Source: Neoceratodus forsteri (lineage: Eukaryota; Chordata; Ceratodontiformes; Ceratodontidae). From it: a stretch of DNA of 64,000 nt. Under the pieces are notes generated by a model, which was given only the letters and a program-made list of their open reading frames with translations, was not told the DNA's origin and searched no databases. The stretch lies in NCBI GenBank assembly GCA_016271365.2, contig CM057456.1, positions 1,396,395,001 through 1,396,459,000 on the forward strand, given 5' to 3'. The translations under genes were made by a program, and so were the position numbers. This document shows positions 20,658 through 30,919 of this stretch, in pieces. Positions within the stretch are counted from its first letter, which is position 1; each line of letters starts with the position of its first letter.

Positions 20658-21850
20658 GTGTCTTCTGCCAAGCCAAGGGGAGCAGTTGGTGTCGCCTACC
20701 TTGACTTCAGCAAAGCTTTCGATACTGTTCCACATAGAAGATTGACTATTAAGCTGGGTAGACTCGGGGTGGGTCAGACGTTGGTCAACTGGGTAGCAAA
20801 CTGGTTGACAGGCAGAAAACGGAGAGTGGTGGTAAAAGGTATGCAGTCAGAAGAGATGCAAGTCACAAGTGGGGCACCTCAGGGATCAGTGCTGGGGCCA
20901 GTCCTCTTTAATATCTTCATCAGTGACATTACAGATGGACTGGAGGGTAAGGTTTGTCTATTTGCAGATGACACCAAGATCTGCAACAGAGTAGATGATC
21001 CAGATGGTGTGGGCAGAATGAGAAGAGATCTGGATAAACTAGCAAAATGGTCAGAAGAGTGGCAACTGGGGTTTAACGCAAAGAAGTGCAAGATCATGCA
21101 CACAGGGAAGAGAAACCCTGAAGCCACCTATAGGCTGAGAGGGGAGTTGTTGGCAGTTACAAGGGAAGAAAGAAACTTGGGCGTCATCATCACCGATGAC
21201 CTGAAATCATCCAAGCAGGCCTCTAAAGCAGTGGGTAAGGCTAGAGGGATGTTGGGGTATATTAGTAGGGGTATCACAAGTCAGAAGAGGGAGGTAATAA
21301 TCCCTCTTTACAAGACACTGGTTAGGCCCCATCTGGAGTACTGCATGCAGTACTGAAGGCCACACCTTCACAAGGACATTAACCACATTGAGGCAGTCCA
21401 GAGAAGGGCAACCAAAATGGTGCAGGGAGTGCACCAGAAAACATATGAGGACAGATTAACTGAACTCAATATGTATACCCTAGAGCAAAGGAGGGAGAGA
21501 GGTGATATGATCGAAACATTCAAACACCTTAAGGACGTTAACAAGGTGAAAGAGTCTAACATGTTTCAATATAAGAAAAATAGCGGGACATGAGGACACA
21601 GAGTGAAATTAGAGGGAAGCAGATTAAGGGGTAATGTGAAGAAGTTCTTTTTCACAGAAGGGGTGGTGGATGCATGGAATGGCCTACCTCAAGAAGTGGT
21701 GGATATGAATACAGTGCAGGGCTTCAGACAGGCATGGGATAGACATAAGAGAGCAATACAGATGAGTATGAATAGATAGGCCATTGACAGAGCAAAGGCC
21801 GATGGCACATTCATAAGGTAGAAAAAGAAATGGGCAGACTGGTTGGGCCT
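20658..21850 (+). pseudogene. CR1-A ORF2, RT palm to C-terminus
   Basis: The 232-codon open segment includes AYLDFSKAFDTVPH (first catalytic Asp), SGAPQGSVLGPVLFNIFI, and the FADD active site at 20961-20972, intact, followed by LGFNAKKCKIMHTG. After a stop at 21354 (position of the usual W in YCxQxW) the thumb and C-terminal region continue in frame: EAVQRRATKMVQG and FFFTEGVVDAWNGLPQEVVD. Only one premature stop and few changes are seen, so this CR1 is younger than its neighbours. The first codons (20658-20680) derive from the flanking insertion. Confidence 0.85.
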
Positions 21851-21892
21851 TGCGGTCCTTATCTGCCGTCAGCTTCTATGTTTCTATGTTTA

Positions 21893-22247
21893 GTAAAAGC
21901 ACAGATGTACCCTGACAGGTCACTATAACCAAGGGGCCAGAGATGCCAGGAGTTCAAGCTCGACGATAAAGTATTACTTCTGCTGTCTAAGTCTGAGAGT
22001 AAACTCCTGGCCAAGTGTCAAGGACCACATAAAATACTCAAAAAGGTGGGACCAGTTGGTTTCTGAAGTGTTACAACCAGACCAAAAAAAAAAACAAAAA
22101 CAGATTTTATATATTAATTTGTTGAAACCATGTAGAGAGAGGGGAAGTACTCCTCACTGACCTGGAAGAAAAAAATGCCACCCCACGTGGCCTGTATCAG
22201 TTGACCTTGCGTCCCTTTGGGTTGCATGGATCCCCAGCCACATTCTT
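21893..22247 (+). pseudogene. Gypsy-2 integrase C-terminus joined to RT
   Basis: FKLDDKVLLLLSKSESKLLAK (in two blocks), CQGPHKILKKVGPVGF, and after a stop a lysine-rich A-tract and NLLKPC are readable. These continue, without LTR or stop cluster, into RT sequence (GLYQLTLRPFGLHGSPATF at about 22190-22247). The RT N-terminal blocks are absent, so an internal deletion has joined the integrase tail to the middle of RT. The CR1-B insertion follows immediately. Confidence 0.65.
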
Positions 22248-23763
22248 GTAGATGACAGATGGCAAGGTCTGCCTCTTTTCAGATGACACCAAGATCTGCG
22301 ATAGGATGGACACTCTGGGGGGATAGAAAGGATGATGCAAAGATCTGAAAAAACTGGAGGCGTGGTCAAGGGTATTGCAGCTGGGTTTTAATGCAAAAAA
22401 GTTTAAAATAATGCACTTAGAAGCCGGCCCGGTGGTGCTGAGGGTTGAGGCCACACCTCACGCTATGCTGGCGACCCGGGTTCGGGAATGCACCCGGGCC
22501 GTCCGGGGTTGGCAGGGGAGTGATAGGATTGAGCATTCGGAGGACTGCTCTCCTATCCCGGGGAGGGACGAGGGTGTGCTCCGCTCTGCAGTGGCAGATG
22601 GAGGTTGGGTGCTCTGCAGGTGCAACATACTGATGTAGGGGAGCACGGTGGACGTCGACACGCAGTGCTCTGATGTCATTGCACGTCTGTGCTCAAAGTG
22701 GGGGAAAAACACAAGGAGAAAAATGGCTGGGCATGACTGTGCAGCTTGATGGCCGCACTCTGCACTATCCGGAGGACTGTCGTGGAATTGCGCTGGGGGG
22801 GCACTTGGAGTAGCATAGGGGAGGCCCTCTATCAGGTTGGGGCACGCCCTCACCAGACCCCCATCATGCGAGTGAGCCTGCTGCTCTCTGGGTGGGCAGA
22901 GCCGGCAGCTGGAAGCCCCCACTGGTTGAGCCACAGAAAGGTAGTAAAAAGAAGTAATATGAAAAATAATAATGCACTTAGGCCATAGAAACCCAGGAAC
23001 GGAGTTCAAAATGGGTGGAGTGGAACTGACAGCAATCAGGCAAGAAGGAGACGTGGGGTAATGCAGATGACCCAAAGGTAACCAGGCAGTGTGAAAAGGC
23101 GGGAGGGAGGGCTAGTGGGATGCTGGCATGCACAGGAAGGGGTATCACCAGCAGAAAAAGGGAGGTGGTGTTGCCCCTATATGTAGATCTCTAGTATGAC
23201 CACCCCTTAAGTACTGTGTCCAGCTCTGAGGACAGCATCTAAGGAAGGACATAGACAGAGTTGAGGCAGTCCAGAGGAGGGTTACCAAAATGCTGCAGGA
23301 TCTGCATCAAAAGCCCCATGAGGAGAATCTAAAGGAGCTTAGTATGTACATCATGGTGAGGGGGGGGGATATGATGGAGACCTTTAAATACTTTGTAAGT
23401 GATAATAAGGTGCAGGAGGGGAGTATTTGTCAGAACAAAAGGAACTTTAGAACAAGGGGGCAAGTTGTGAAGCTGAAGGGAAATAGTTTTACGAAAGATG
23501 TGAGGAAATATTTCAAAGAAAGAGTGGCAGATTCCTGGAACAGCCTTCCAGCTGAGGTGTTGGGGGTGAAAATGGTGGGGTTCAAAATTGCCTGGCATAG
23601 GCACAAGGGAATCATAGGGGGTAAGTGTGGGGGGGGGGGAGTGCACCGTAGATCAAGTTGGTGTACAGCAAAAATAAAGGTAGAAAAATTATACAAAAAT
23701 AAATTTGGCAGACTGGGTGGGCCAAGCGGGCCCTTATCTGCCATCTGATTCTATGTTTCTATG
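22248..23763 (+). mobile_element. CR1-B, 5'-truncated, with a nested SINE
   Basis: CR1 RT sequence starts abruptly at GATGGCAAGGTCTGCC with a mutated FADD (FSDD) and LGFNAKKFKIMHLE. It is interrupted by a SINE (22421-22967) and resumes with CCATAGAAACCCAGG, then VQRRVTKMLQDLHQKPHEENL and DSWNSLPAEVLG near 23520-23560. It ends with GGGCAGACTGGGTGGGCCAAGCGGG-type CR1 3' UTR (split here by motif) and CTATGTTTCTATG at about 23750-23763. It lies within Gypsy-2 RT; GATG flanks both sides as a possible short duplication. Confidence 0.8.
22421..22967 (+). mobile_element. tRNA-like SINE (family S), copy 1, inserted in CR1-B
   Basis: A perfect 14-bp duplication AATAATGCACTTAG flanks the insert (22407-22420 and 22968-22981). 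The head is GCCGGCCCGGTGGTGCTGAGG, with A-box-like TGGTGCTGAGG, and a B-box-like GGTTCGGGAATG at 22489-22500, about 45 bp apart. The body has GGATTGAGCATTCGG and GCTCTCCTATCCCGGGGAGGG. The copy is about 220 bp longer at its 3' side than the 35-kb copy, with extra GC-rich sequence (22727-22967), and ends A-rich. Confidence 0.85.
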
Positions 23764-23980
23764 ATGGACTGCATCCTCTGCCCCATGGACTGTATGATGC
23801 AGCATACCTAGATGTGGCTACAGTACTTCAGTCACCCAGGGCAGCAGGTCTCTTGGCCAGAGCCACAAAATGAACCTTCAGGTAATGGAAAACAAAATAT
23901 TTGGGGTACGTGTTTGGGGATGTCTGTATACACCCAGTTATTTATAAAGTGAAGGTCTCAGTTGGAGCGCATGCATAAGA
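23764..23980 (+). pseudogene. Gypsy-2 reverse transcriptase fragment
   Basis: After the CR1-B 3' end the translation reads GLYDAAYLDVATVLQSPR, equivalent to the YLDD region of Gypsy-1 RT, then KYLGYVFGDVCIHPVIYK, the thumb motif. The second catalytic Asp is Val. The Gypsy sequence fades after about 23980. RNase H was not recognised downstream. Confidence 0.65.
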
Positions 23981-24130
23981 GGCATGAATTCGAATGCTTA
24001 TCTAGTTACAGAGCTCCATTTGACCTGCTTTAAAATCGGGTAAAATATTTGCACTAGACCCATGTTTCCTACCTAAAATAAGTTTGCAAGGTAGAGAATA
24101 CCATTGTCTAACTAATTTTGTTTCCTCACC
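23981..24130. other. No recognised feature
   Basis: Short AT-rich stretch between the Gypsy-2 remnant and the next LINE. Nothing was recognised. Confidence 0.3.
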
Positions 24131-26272
24131 CAGATCGGTATTTGAACAAGCCCTGAACATAGAAGCTTATGTACCCCTTCCCCCTCAAAAAATTCCCATC
24201 TTTCTACCTTCGAATAATTTCAATATCAGAGGCAAAAAAATACCTGATGAAAGTCCTAGGTAAAACCAGGTGCAGCAGTGATGACCTAGACCTAAAGCTA
24301 ATTACCCTTACCATTGCCGCTATTCTGTCTCCTCTTACAAGTATACTCAACCTCTCCCTTTTCACAGGTCAGTTTCCCAAAATCTGGAAGTCAGCGATTG
24401 TTACCCCTGTTTTTAAAAATGGGGACAAGACAATCCATATGAATTTTAGACCTATTTCCATTCTTCACCCAATCTCAAAGGCCCTTGAAAGAATTGTCAG
24501 CGATCAATTAATTGATCACCTTGACAAATACAACCTGCAGTATACGCAGCAACACTGATTCAGAAAGCTGCACAGCACTACCACGGCCCTGGTAGAGTTC
24601 ACAGGGTTTATAAACGACTCGCTTGATCGTGGGCACTTAGTGGGAGCCACCTTCATTGACCTCACTAAGGCCATCAATACAGTGAATCATGAGCTCCTAC
24701 TTGCCCAATTAGGTGCAGCTACTGTCTCCTCAACATCACTCTGTTGGTTCTGGACTACCTCACTGGTCATGACCAACAAGTGAAAATCGGCAACACCATT
24801 TCTGATAGACTAAGTGTCAGCACAGGTGTCCCACAGGGGTCCATCCTGGGCCCCCTCTTATTCAGTCTCTTTCTAAACTACCTCCCGCTAGTGTGCCAAG
24901 ACCACATCCTCCTTTATGCAGATGATGCTGTATTAGTCACCCAGACAGTGTAACTGTGGAGCATAGTCTGCAAGCTAACTTCTCACTTGTAGAAGACTGG
25001 TTTATCAACTCACGTCTGCTGCTAAACTACAAGAAAACCAAATCTATGTTGTTTTCCTCAACACATAGCAGATTAAAAGCAGCCAAACTATCTGTAACAA
25101 ACAAAACAAACTGCTAGACATGGTCGACAGCTTCAGATACGTAGGGGTTACACTGGATAGCTCCCTTTCCTACTCTCAACATATCGTCCTCGTCTCAAAG
25201 GCTGCTAACAGGAAGATAGGCCAACTGTTCAGGCATAGGCACTGCTTTACTGATGACGCTCTCAGACTCGCCATAACAAGCTCGATCTTCTCAAGCATTG
25301 ACTATGGGCTTGTTGTCTATAGCACGGCACCCAACACAGTCCTAAAAAGAATTGCTATGACCCTCACCAAAGCTTGCAGGCTTTTCTTGGGAGTACCTCG
25401 CCTCACCCACACTTGTGAGCTGTACTCCTGAACAGGCTGGCTTGACCTCAACAACAGGATTAATTACCAGATTTGCATTCTGTCTAAAAAAGCCGCTCTT
25501 GGCTTAACCTCCAAAAGGGGCCAGTCCATACTTACACCTTCAGCCCCAACAAGGCTGACCCGGGGAACCACTAACCATTCCTTTAAAGTGCCATTCCGCA
25601 GCACCACACAAGGCCAGCAGTCTTTTAGCTTCCGTGCCCCGAACCTACTTAACTCCCTACTTAGCAACCTACTTGATGAAACAAGAATAGGACCCTTAAA
25701 AACAGGCTTCACTCCCACCTTTCTAGTCTTATGTTGTGCTCATGTACCTGGTAGAAATTCCTCTGACTGTGGCAGTGCTCCAACTGTTCTTGCACTTAAG
25801 TCTCCTGCCTTACCCTTTCACTTGCCCCCTCTTACCCTCTTGCCTTTAGCTCCATGTAAAGCCCCTCCACTCCCCTAGCAAGGGAATCCTCTCCCTTAAT
25901 TGTTACGTTCCGTACTCCTCATTACCTACGACAATGGGAACTAACCCTGTCAATTCCTTGCTTCTTTACTGTTACTACCAGCCTATCCCCTGGTTCCCTA
26001 CCATATCCTGTATGCAACTGTTCTATACTATTTTTCCTTTTATATAGACTTTATTATCTACTTAAGTTTCTGCCAGCATCATGTACTTGCTGAATCATGC
26101 ATTTAGCCTGACCAATGTATACCCAGACATCTCTGTAGTTGACTCTGTACATTCTCTTTGTGAATTATTGCTTTATGTATTCGTATTTGTCCTTATTGAC
26201 ATGGAACCTTTGTAAATGAGCTCATAGCTCAAAGGTTGTAATCCGAGATTTTAATAAATAAAAATAAATAAG
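24131..26272 (+). mobile_element. L2/Rex-like LINE, 5'-truncated
   Basis: The element carries an RT (24169-25431), a C-terminal region to about 25720 and a 500-bp 3' UTR. It ends with GTAATCCGAGATTTTAATAAATAAAAATAAATAAG at 26238-26272, a LINE-type A-rich tail. The tail motif TTGTAAATGAGCTCATAGCTC resembles the LINE tail inserted in DIRS-3 near 63356. Endonuclease sequence is missing, so the copy is truncated. Clade assignment to L2/Rex rests on motif style only. Confidence 0.75.
24169..25720 (+). pseudogene. LINE reverse transcriptase (L2/Rex-like)
   Basis: Readable blocks include FPKIWKSAIVTPVFKNGD, NFRPISILHPISKALERIV, a GFR-type site mutated to a stop near 24558, TFIDLTKAINTVNH (first Asp), then GVPQGSILGPLLFSLFLN and YADDAVLV with the catalytic pair at 24915-24926. 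RYVGVTLDSSLSYSQHI and ACRLFLGVPRL follow. The final part has QSFSFRAPNLLNSLLSNL, the usual LINE C-terminus. Stops occur at 24558, 24951 and 25431, with frameshifts. It would be the polymerase for target-primed reverse transcription. Confidence 0.8.
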
Positions 26273-26274
26273 CT

Positions 26275-26580
26275 GGCAGTTCAGTAAGCAAGCTCGAGCC
26301 GTGGCAACAGCAGCGACTTCAGCATTGGCATCTGGTACGATGGAGACAAAGCATCAGCAATAGGACAAGGGATGCAGAGACTTACAACTATTATATTGTT
26401 AAGGACTCTGGCCACAAGGCACACCTGCAGGAGTTGGAGAGGATGGTAGGCTTGCTTTGGCACAGAGTGGAGGATGCGGAGAACTTTAACAGAAGAAATA
26501 ATCTTCATTTTATGGGATTTCCAGAAACAGCCGAGCAAAAGGATCTGACTGCCTTTCTACAGCAGGAGCACCCCTGACTA
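26275..26580 (+). pseudogene. L1-type ORF1 fragment
   Basis: The reading ELERMVGLLWHRVEDAENFN, then RRNNLHFMGFPETAEQKDL and FLQQE matches the end of the coiled coil and the RRNNLRIxGLPE junction of L1 ORF1 proteins. It is a short fragment, unrelated in position to the LINE before it. It is not the same copy as the ORF1-only element at 5351. Confidence 0.65.
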
Positions 26581-26589
26581 CTCAAATGT

Positions 26590-26685
26590 ACAATAGGTCC
26601 CCGGGGCAGATGGGGAAACTCCAGGCAAACTGAGTGGACCTATGGTCTTTTTGTGCCATCACTGTCTGTGTTTCTCTGTTTCTTT
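26590..26685 (+). repeat. CR1 3' tail remnant
   Basis: GGCAAACTGAGTGGACCTATGG followed by TTTTTGTGCCATCACTGTCTG and TGTTTCTCTGTTTC corresponds to the CR1 3' UTR end (GGCAGACTGGATGGGCC, CTTATCTGCCATCA, CTATGTTT repeats) with many differences. The direction is plus. Confidence 0.5.
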
Positions 26686-27799
26686 ATACTTGGTGGCCTG
26701 CCATCAAGATTAAAGCAGCAGTGCAATAAAAAACGTGTTTCTAAAACGGGAGTTTCAGCTACAGTTAAGAAAAATATTAGCATACCTGTCAAATGTACTT
26801 GTCTAGGTACCTCCTATGCTGTACACCATGAGTCTTTTTTTTATTTTCTCAGCCCTAATTCTAGCCAGGTCTGCAGTGCTATTTCTATGTAGTTGCCATC
26901 TTTGCTTCTTGAGAAAAAAACTGAATTAAAACATTTATAGAAAACTCAAATGTTGGTAGAATTAGAAAATTGTATGACCAAATAAAACTGGAAGACACCT
27001 GGAATCTTTTTATGACGCTACTTTTTTTTTTTCCACTATAATTTATAGTGGAAAAAAAGTAAGGTTAAATTGTTTGCCCAGTTTCATTGAACAGCTGCTT
27101 TAACAGAAGGAGCAGGCTCAACTCTGAGGCTTAGAGGCTTTAGCCCTTTGTATGGCAAACTGGGGGGTGGGACTCTTTCAGTTTTTTTTTTTAACTTACA
27201 TTTTCTGCTCCTAGTTTGCCCCAGCCTGCCCATTTCTGATGCCCCACAGCCCCATCACCTACCTTCCCTGGAACGTACCCCACCACTTGTAAAGGACCAT
27301 GATGTGTTGAGTGGGTGCTATGGTCAGCATTGCAGAACCTGAGGGGGTGCCATCCTCATCCTGCTGGCTGTGTGGGGGTTTTCCTCCATTTTTGTCTCCC
27401 TCTCCAAGGTCTGCTAGCGTGCAGGACACTTCGCCTGTTTGTACAGTGCAAACTATTGGTGTCGGTGTCAGGGCTGTCCAGTATACATAGTCTGCTGCTT
27501 CATCTCCTGCCCGCTAGGTGGTAGTAAGTATATAAAGTATGCACTGTTCCTTCTCCATGAAGCTGCAAGCTGTCCATGGGGCACTCACTCCTCACTTCCC
27601 TGACCAGCTTAGAGTGATCCGAGTCCATTTTCTAACCTGAGTCACCGGTGCAGCAAGCAGTATTGCTACTGCTGTGTTACTGGGCCGGCTCTCCTCTATC
27701 TATGTTGATTAAGGGATGAGCAGGTGAAGACAGTAGCTCCTGTGGGGCAGATGCTGGAGGAGGCCCTTACAACTGCTGGGAGAACATAACCCTCTCTCT
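26686..27799. other. No gene; contains an A/T hairpin
   Basis: No coding sequence is recognised. At 27026-27058 a perfect 15-bp inverted repeat (poly-T plus CCACTATA, loop ATT) forms a hairpin. Pyrimidine-rich stretches follow to 27800. Confidence 0.4.
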
Positions 27800-28720
27800 T
27801 GCACCATACCCTTAGCCAAGCATTAGCCAGACTGGGTGGATCTCGGAAAAGACACCCTGTATACCTTTCCCTGCAGGAATATCCCTAGCTCCATGAATGT
27901 CCTCCTTATGTCCTAAAAGCTTGGATGACAGCAGTCTGCTCCTCCTCCAGGTGTATTGCTTGACCTTGAATATTATGCAGTCAAACTGCGCTTCATGCAG
28001 GCAAACCACCTCACCTTGGCTACCATACTGGTCCAGCAGTGCCCGCTTCATCTCATACACTGTCCCAGCAATAGTCCCCAGTGACTACAGATATATTTTC
28101 CTGCCCCTCTTCCCAGCTTTTTCCTTCCTCCTTGGCAGGCTGGGTGTCCTGGTGCCAGGTCTGACCCCACCAATCCCAATCACCTGTTGGAACCCTCAAC
28201 CTGAGCTGATATCTGTTGCTGGTGTCCACTAGCAATGGTGCTCCCTTGTGACCATGCTTGCTACCTCCCTCCCTTCTCCACTCTGATCCATTCCCCATCC
28301 CCACTGCTAGTGAGAACAGTCTCTGCCATCCTCCTCCTTGTCCTGCCTGTCCCAGCATACTGCTCCCTCCCCCTAGGTCTAATACCTGTATCCATCACCT
28401 CCCATCTCCCATCCTTCTCAGTTGTCTGCTTACCTTCATGCACCTCTCTGGTGCTTCCAGCTGCCTGGCAGTGCCCCTTTTAAGAGCACTGACCATCTGG
28501 CAGTGGCTACAGATATATCCCTGGCACCCCCCTCCCCAATATGCAGAGTACAATACATCACACAGCACTGGAAGTACACTAGCTGCCAGTCCTTCCTCTC
28601 ATGCCCTCTCTGTGCAGCTAGTTGCCATTCCACACTGGCAGTATGCCTCTCCAGAACAGTGACCGCATTGCAGCGGCTACAGATGTATCCCCCCCAAAAC
28701 TTCTGCAGGCAAGATGGCCT
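27800..28720 (-). pseudogene. Possible CR1 ORF1-like cysteine-pair cassettes
   Basis: On the minus strand three segments begin with similar words: GYICSRCNAVTVLERHTAS (near 28690), GYICSHCQMVSALKRGT (near 28520) and KYICSHWGLLLGQ (near 28095). The first two keep a C-x2-C pair and continue with helix-like sequence, as in the N-terminal zinc/coiled-coil part of CR1 ORF1. The nucleotide motif GTGGCTACAGATATATCCC marks the units on the plus strand. They are frameshifted and diverged. Assignment to CR1 ORF1 is tentative. Confidence 0.4.
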
Positions 28721-29299
28721 ACATCTTTCAGCCCTATCAGTGCTCCAAGTGCACTTCCATCCCCCTGGTGACCTACATTGTTAGAAATAGTTGTTAATCC
28801 CTGAGGCCTCTCCCTTTCAGCCAAACTTCCGCTATAGCCAACACCCTCTACCTTATGACTGTTCACTGCTGAGATTGCGTGCCACTGGCTCACATGGTAT
28901 CTGACTTATAAGGCAGTAATTCTTACCTCACAGTTAGCACTTATTGAAACTGTTTCTCTCAGCACATTTGCTCTGCTTTCAAGCAACCAGTTCCAGCTGG
29001 AACTTAATCCCTGGCTATTTTACACACACTTAACCCTATTGCCTCTAAAGTTCTTATAACTTTCCATTTAAAAGGCATCAACTGGGGTCCCATATTCAGA
29101 GCCAAGAGTGTGTGTCCCACAGACAAAAGCGCTGTGTGGCAAATCGTGCATGGCTGGCTCACAGACAATATTAAGACAGCATACTCCAACCGGAGCGTGC
29201 TAACTGCCTGAATATGAGGTGTGTTGGCACAGCTCAGAGTGACATTACACTTCGCCAGCACAGGCCCTGACTGGACAGTCGGAGGGACGGCCAGGGGGA
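28721..29299. other. No recognised feature
   Basis: GC-moderate sequence with short ORFs lacking motifs. It may be further remnants of the cassette region to its left. Confidence 0.3.
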
Positions 29300-29410
29300 G
29301 AAGGATTGAGTGTCCTAGTGAATGCTCTCCTTCTCTGAGGGGAGGGCGGGCTGAGTGTCCAGTGACATACTGACCTCTGGTGGAGGCTGGGGAGTTTGCA
29401 AACACCAGTG
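29300..29410 (+). repeat. Degraded copy of SINE family S (body only)
   Basis: GAAGGATTGAGTGTCCTAG followed by TGCTCTCCTTCTCTGAGGGGAGGG and CTCTGGTGGAGG tracks the body of the SINE at 35330-35420 (GGATTGAGCAACCTAG, GCTCTCCTCTCCCGGGAGG, CTGGGTGGAGG). The tRNA-like head is not clear. No duplication was found. Confidence 0.4.
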
Positions 29411-30655
29411 CCTACCTTGCTGAGAGGAGGAACAGATGCAGGTGTCATTGCATGTTCCTCCTCTCTGGAACTTGTACTTTTAAAATAGGTTACCTCCCTC
29501 TAGGACGCTCTGCTCAGTGCCCAATTGTTGCCCAGCCAACAACCAATCAGCGGTTTCCGTCGGTATGTCCCAGTCCTGCAGCTCCGCCCTGGGGATTCCT
29601 CCGGTAGAGAAACCTGCCAGAGCCCTGACTTCAAGTCCGCGGGTCCAAGGACTGGCTAGCGGCCCCACCCAGTAGGGGGAAGATTGGGATCTGGGCTACT
29701 ATGTCGTAGGTCTCTGGGGAGATCGGAGCTCTGTGTGTGGGGCTGATCCTTGGGAAGGTGCAACGAAAAGCATAGCAAATTGCACAAAAAAAAAAAAGGA
29801 AACGTATACAATGCAACATACATGGAATAAGTATAGACTATAGTACAGCATTATATAAAGTAAAGCCAAGAGGAGTGCTAAGCATCTATCTAGTACAATT
29901 TATGAGCATCCCATGTACATAAGGCTAGCTTGTGGCATTCATAAATACAATTCAGGAGGCTCTAATTCAGGACAAGTGACCTATATGTCCACTAATGGTC
30001 GTACTTTTGTTCTAATTACATGTGCAGGATTCAGTACTGCATACAAGTGACCAGATGGTCCTTACATTTATGCTAATTACAGGCACAGGATACAATGGTC
30101 TGCTTTCCTAGGAGTGATTTAAAGATATCTAGGATATTAGTTTTTAATTTTAAAATCTTGACAAAAAAAAGTTTAAAGATTTTAGGAGGGAGAAAGATGT
30201 ACTTGTGCAACACAGCTGAATGTATAAATATTTGCTTGCATTTATGTGTTCCCGAGGTTAAATATCCTTAACGAACTAATCCGAGTGCTTGGTATGCCAT
30301 CTGAACTTCAGCCTAGAAGTACCCTAGTCCTTTTCAACTGATGGAAATGAGGCTTAAAAAAGCAAAGCAAAGAGCTTGCAGAAGCAATTCAAATGTTCTG
30401 ACTCCACCAGCAGTGATTACCCTTTCTTGTGTGTGCATAAAATGACTTTCCTCACTGCAGATTTGCCCTAGAGATAGGCTTAGAAAAGCTTTTCCTCTCA
30501 AATTAATCGCTCCTGTGATCTGAAGCAGTTTGACAAGTGAATAAACAATGTAAAGTAAATGTTCATTAATGTTTGTGTATAAAAGAATATTTTGGTGGCT
30601 TGTGTTTTAATATGAAAGAGTAGTATAATTTAGGATCAGAAAGGACTCTACTGTA
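29411..30655. other. No gene recognised; CCAAT-box-rich patch near 29.5 kb
   Basis: Near 29521-29550 there are two CCAAT motifs (CCCAATTG and CCAATCAGCGG) in GC-rich sequence, as in a promoter, but no transcript or ORF can be tied to it. 29700-30650 is AT-rich without recognisable elements. Confidence 0.3.
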
Positions 30656-30915
30656 GGTCTCTCAAGGCCCCCCCCCACACTTTGTAAACAATTCAATCAG
30701 TGACCAACAATTATGCTGTTTAAACATATCTAATTGATAGGGATTTCCTACCCACCCTACTATCCAGGGTACCCTGTAATTTCCCATGTAAACAACAATT
30801 TGTCCAAGCTTACTTTTGAAGGCCTGTACTGTCTTCATGTCCACTGTCTCAGTGGATAGCCTATTCCGTAGGTCCAGCATTCCCTGGAAGAAGAGGTGCC
30901 TCCTAACGTTACTCT
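30656..30915 (-). pseudogene. CR1/L3-like ORF2 C-terminal fragment
   Basis: On the minus strand the reading RRHLFFQGMLDLRNRLSTET, then VDMKTVQAFKSKLGQ corresponds to the ORF2 C-terminus of CR1/L3 elements (F-x-Q-x-LxxWNxLP then V-x-x-FK-x-x-LD). The tail past position 30700 is not a young CR1 3' UTR, so an older L3-like lineage is likely. Confidence 0.55.
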
Positions 30916-30919
30916 GGAT

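Larger units (their letters stand above)
16361..20672 (-). mobile_element. Nearly full-length CR1 inserted within CR1-A, with TSD
   Basis: This 4.3-kb element lies on the minus strand. It is flanked by CCAAAGGGA (16352-16360) and CCAAGGGGA (20673-20681), a 9-bp duplication with one difference. From 5' (20672) to 3' it has a leader of about 370 bp, ORF1 with an SGNH esterase (20302-19356), ORF2 with endonuclease and RT (19267-16633), the CR1 3' UTR (GGACCGCTAGGCCCATCTAG on the plus strand) and terminal CTATGTTT repeats at 16361-16375. The length is close to complete CR1s of other vertebrates. Frameshifts in both ORFs show it is inactive. Confidence 0.85.
16090..21892 (+). mobile_element. CR1-A non-LTR retrotransposon, interrupted by an inverted CR1
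   Basis: Two parts form one 5'-truncated CR1. 16090-16360 ends with DFFDWVTRVVDQ, and 20673-21892 resumes with GVAYLDFSKAFDTVPHRRL, which is the next segment of the CR1 RT. The element ends with the CR1 3' UTR (GGGCAGACTGGTTGGGCC, then CTTATCTGCCGTCAG) and two CTATGTTT units at about 21875-21892. It sits in Gypsy-2. The interruption at 16361-20672 is a separate CR1 on the other strand. Confidence 0.85.
15929..23980 (+). mobile_element. Second Gmr1-like Gypsy (Gypsy-2), split by two CR1 insertions
   Basis: Three separated pieces read in order. 15929-16089 is integrase (GFSPFELLYG, then DLIKDMLEEKAHGPPNML). 21893-22247 is the integrase C-terminus (FKLDDKVLLLLSKSESKLLAK, VGPVGF, NLLKPC) running into RT (GLYQLTLRPFGLHGSPATF). 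23764-23980 is RT again (GLYDAAYLDV, then KYLGYVFGD). Integrase-to-RT continuity shows the Gmr1 order. CR1-A separates the first two pieces and CR1-B the last two. The RT catalytic region has lost one Asp (YLDV). LTRs were not identified. Confidence 0.75.

Noticed and set aside
28053..28784. Plus-strand ORFs in pyrimidine-rich DNA
   Set aside because: Low-complexity Pro/Ser/Leu translation; the minus-strand cassettes explain the region better.
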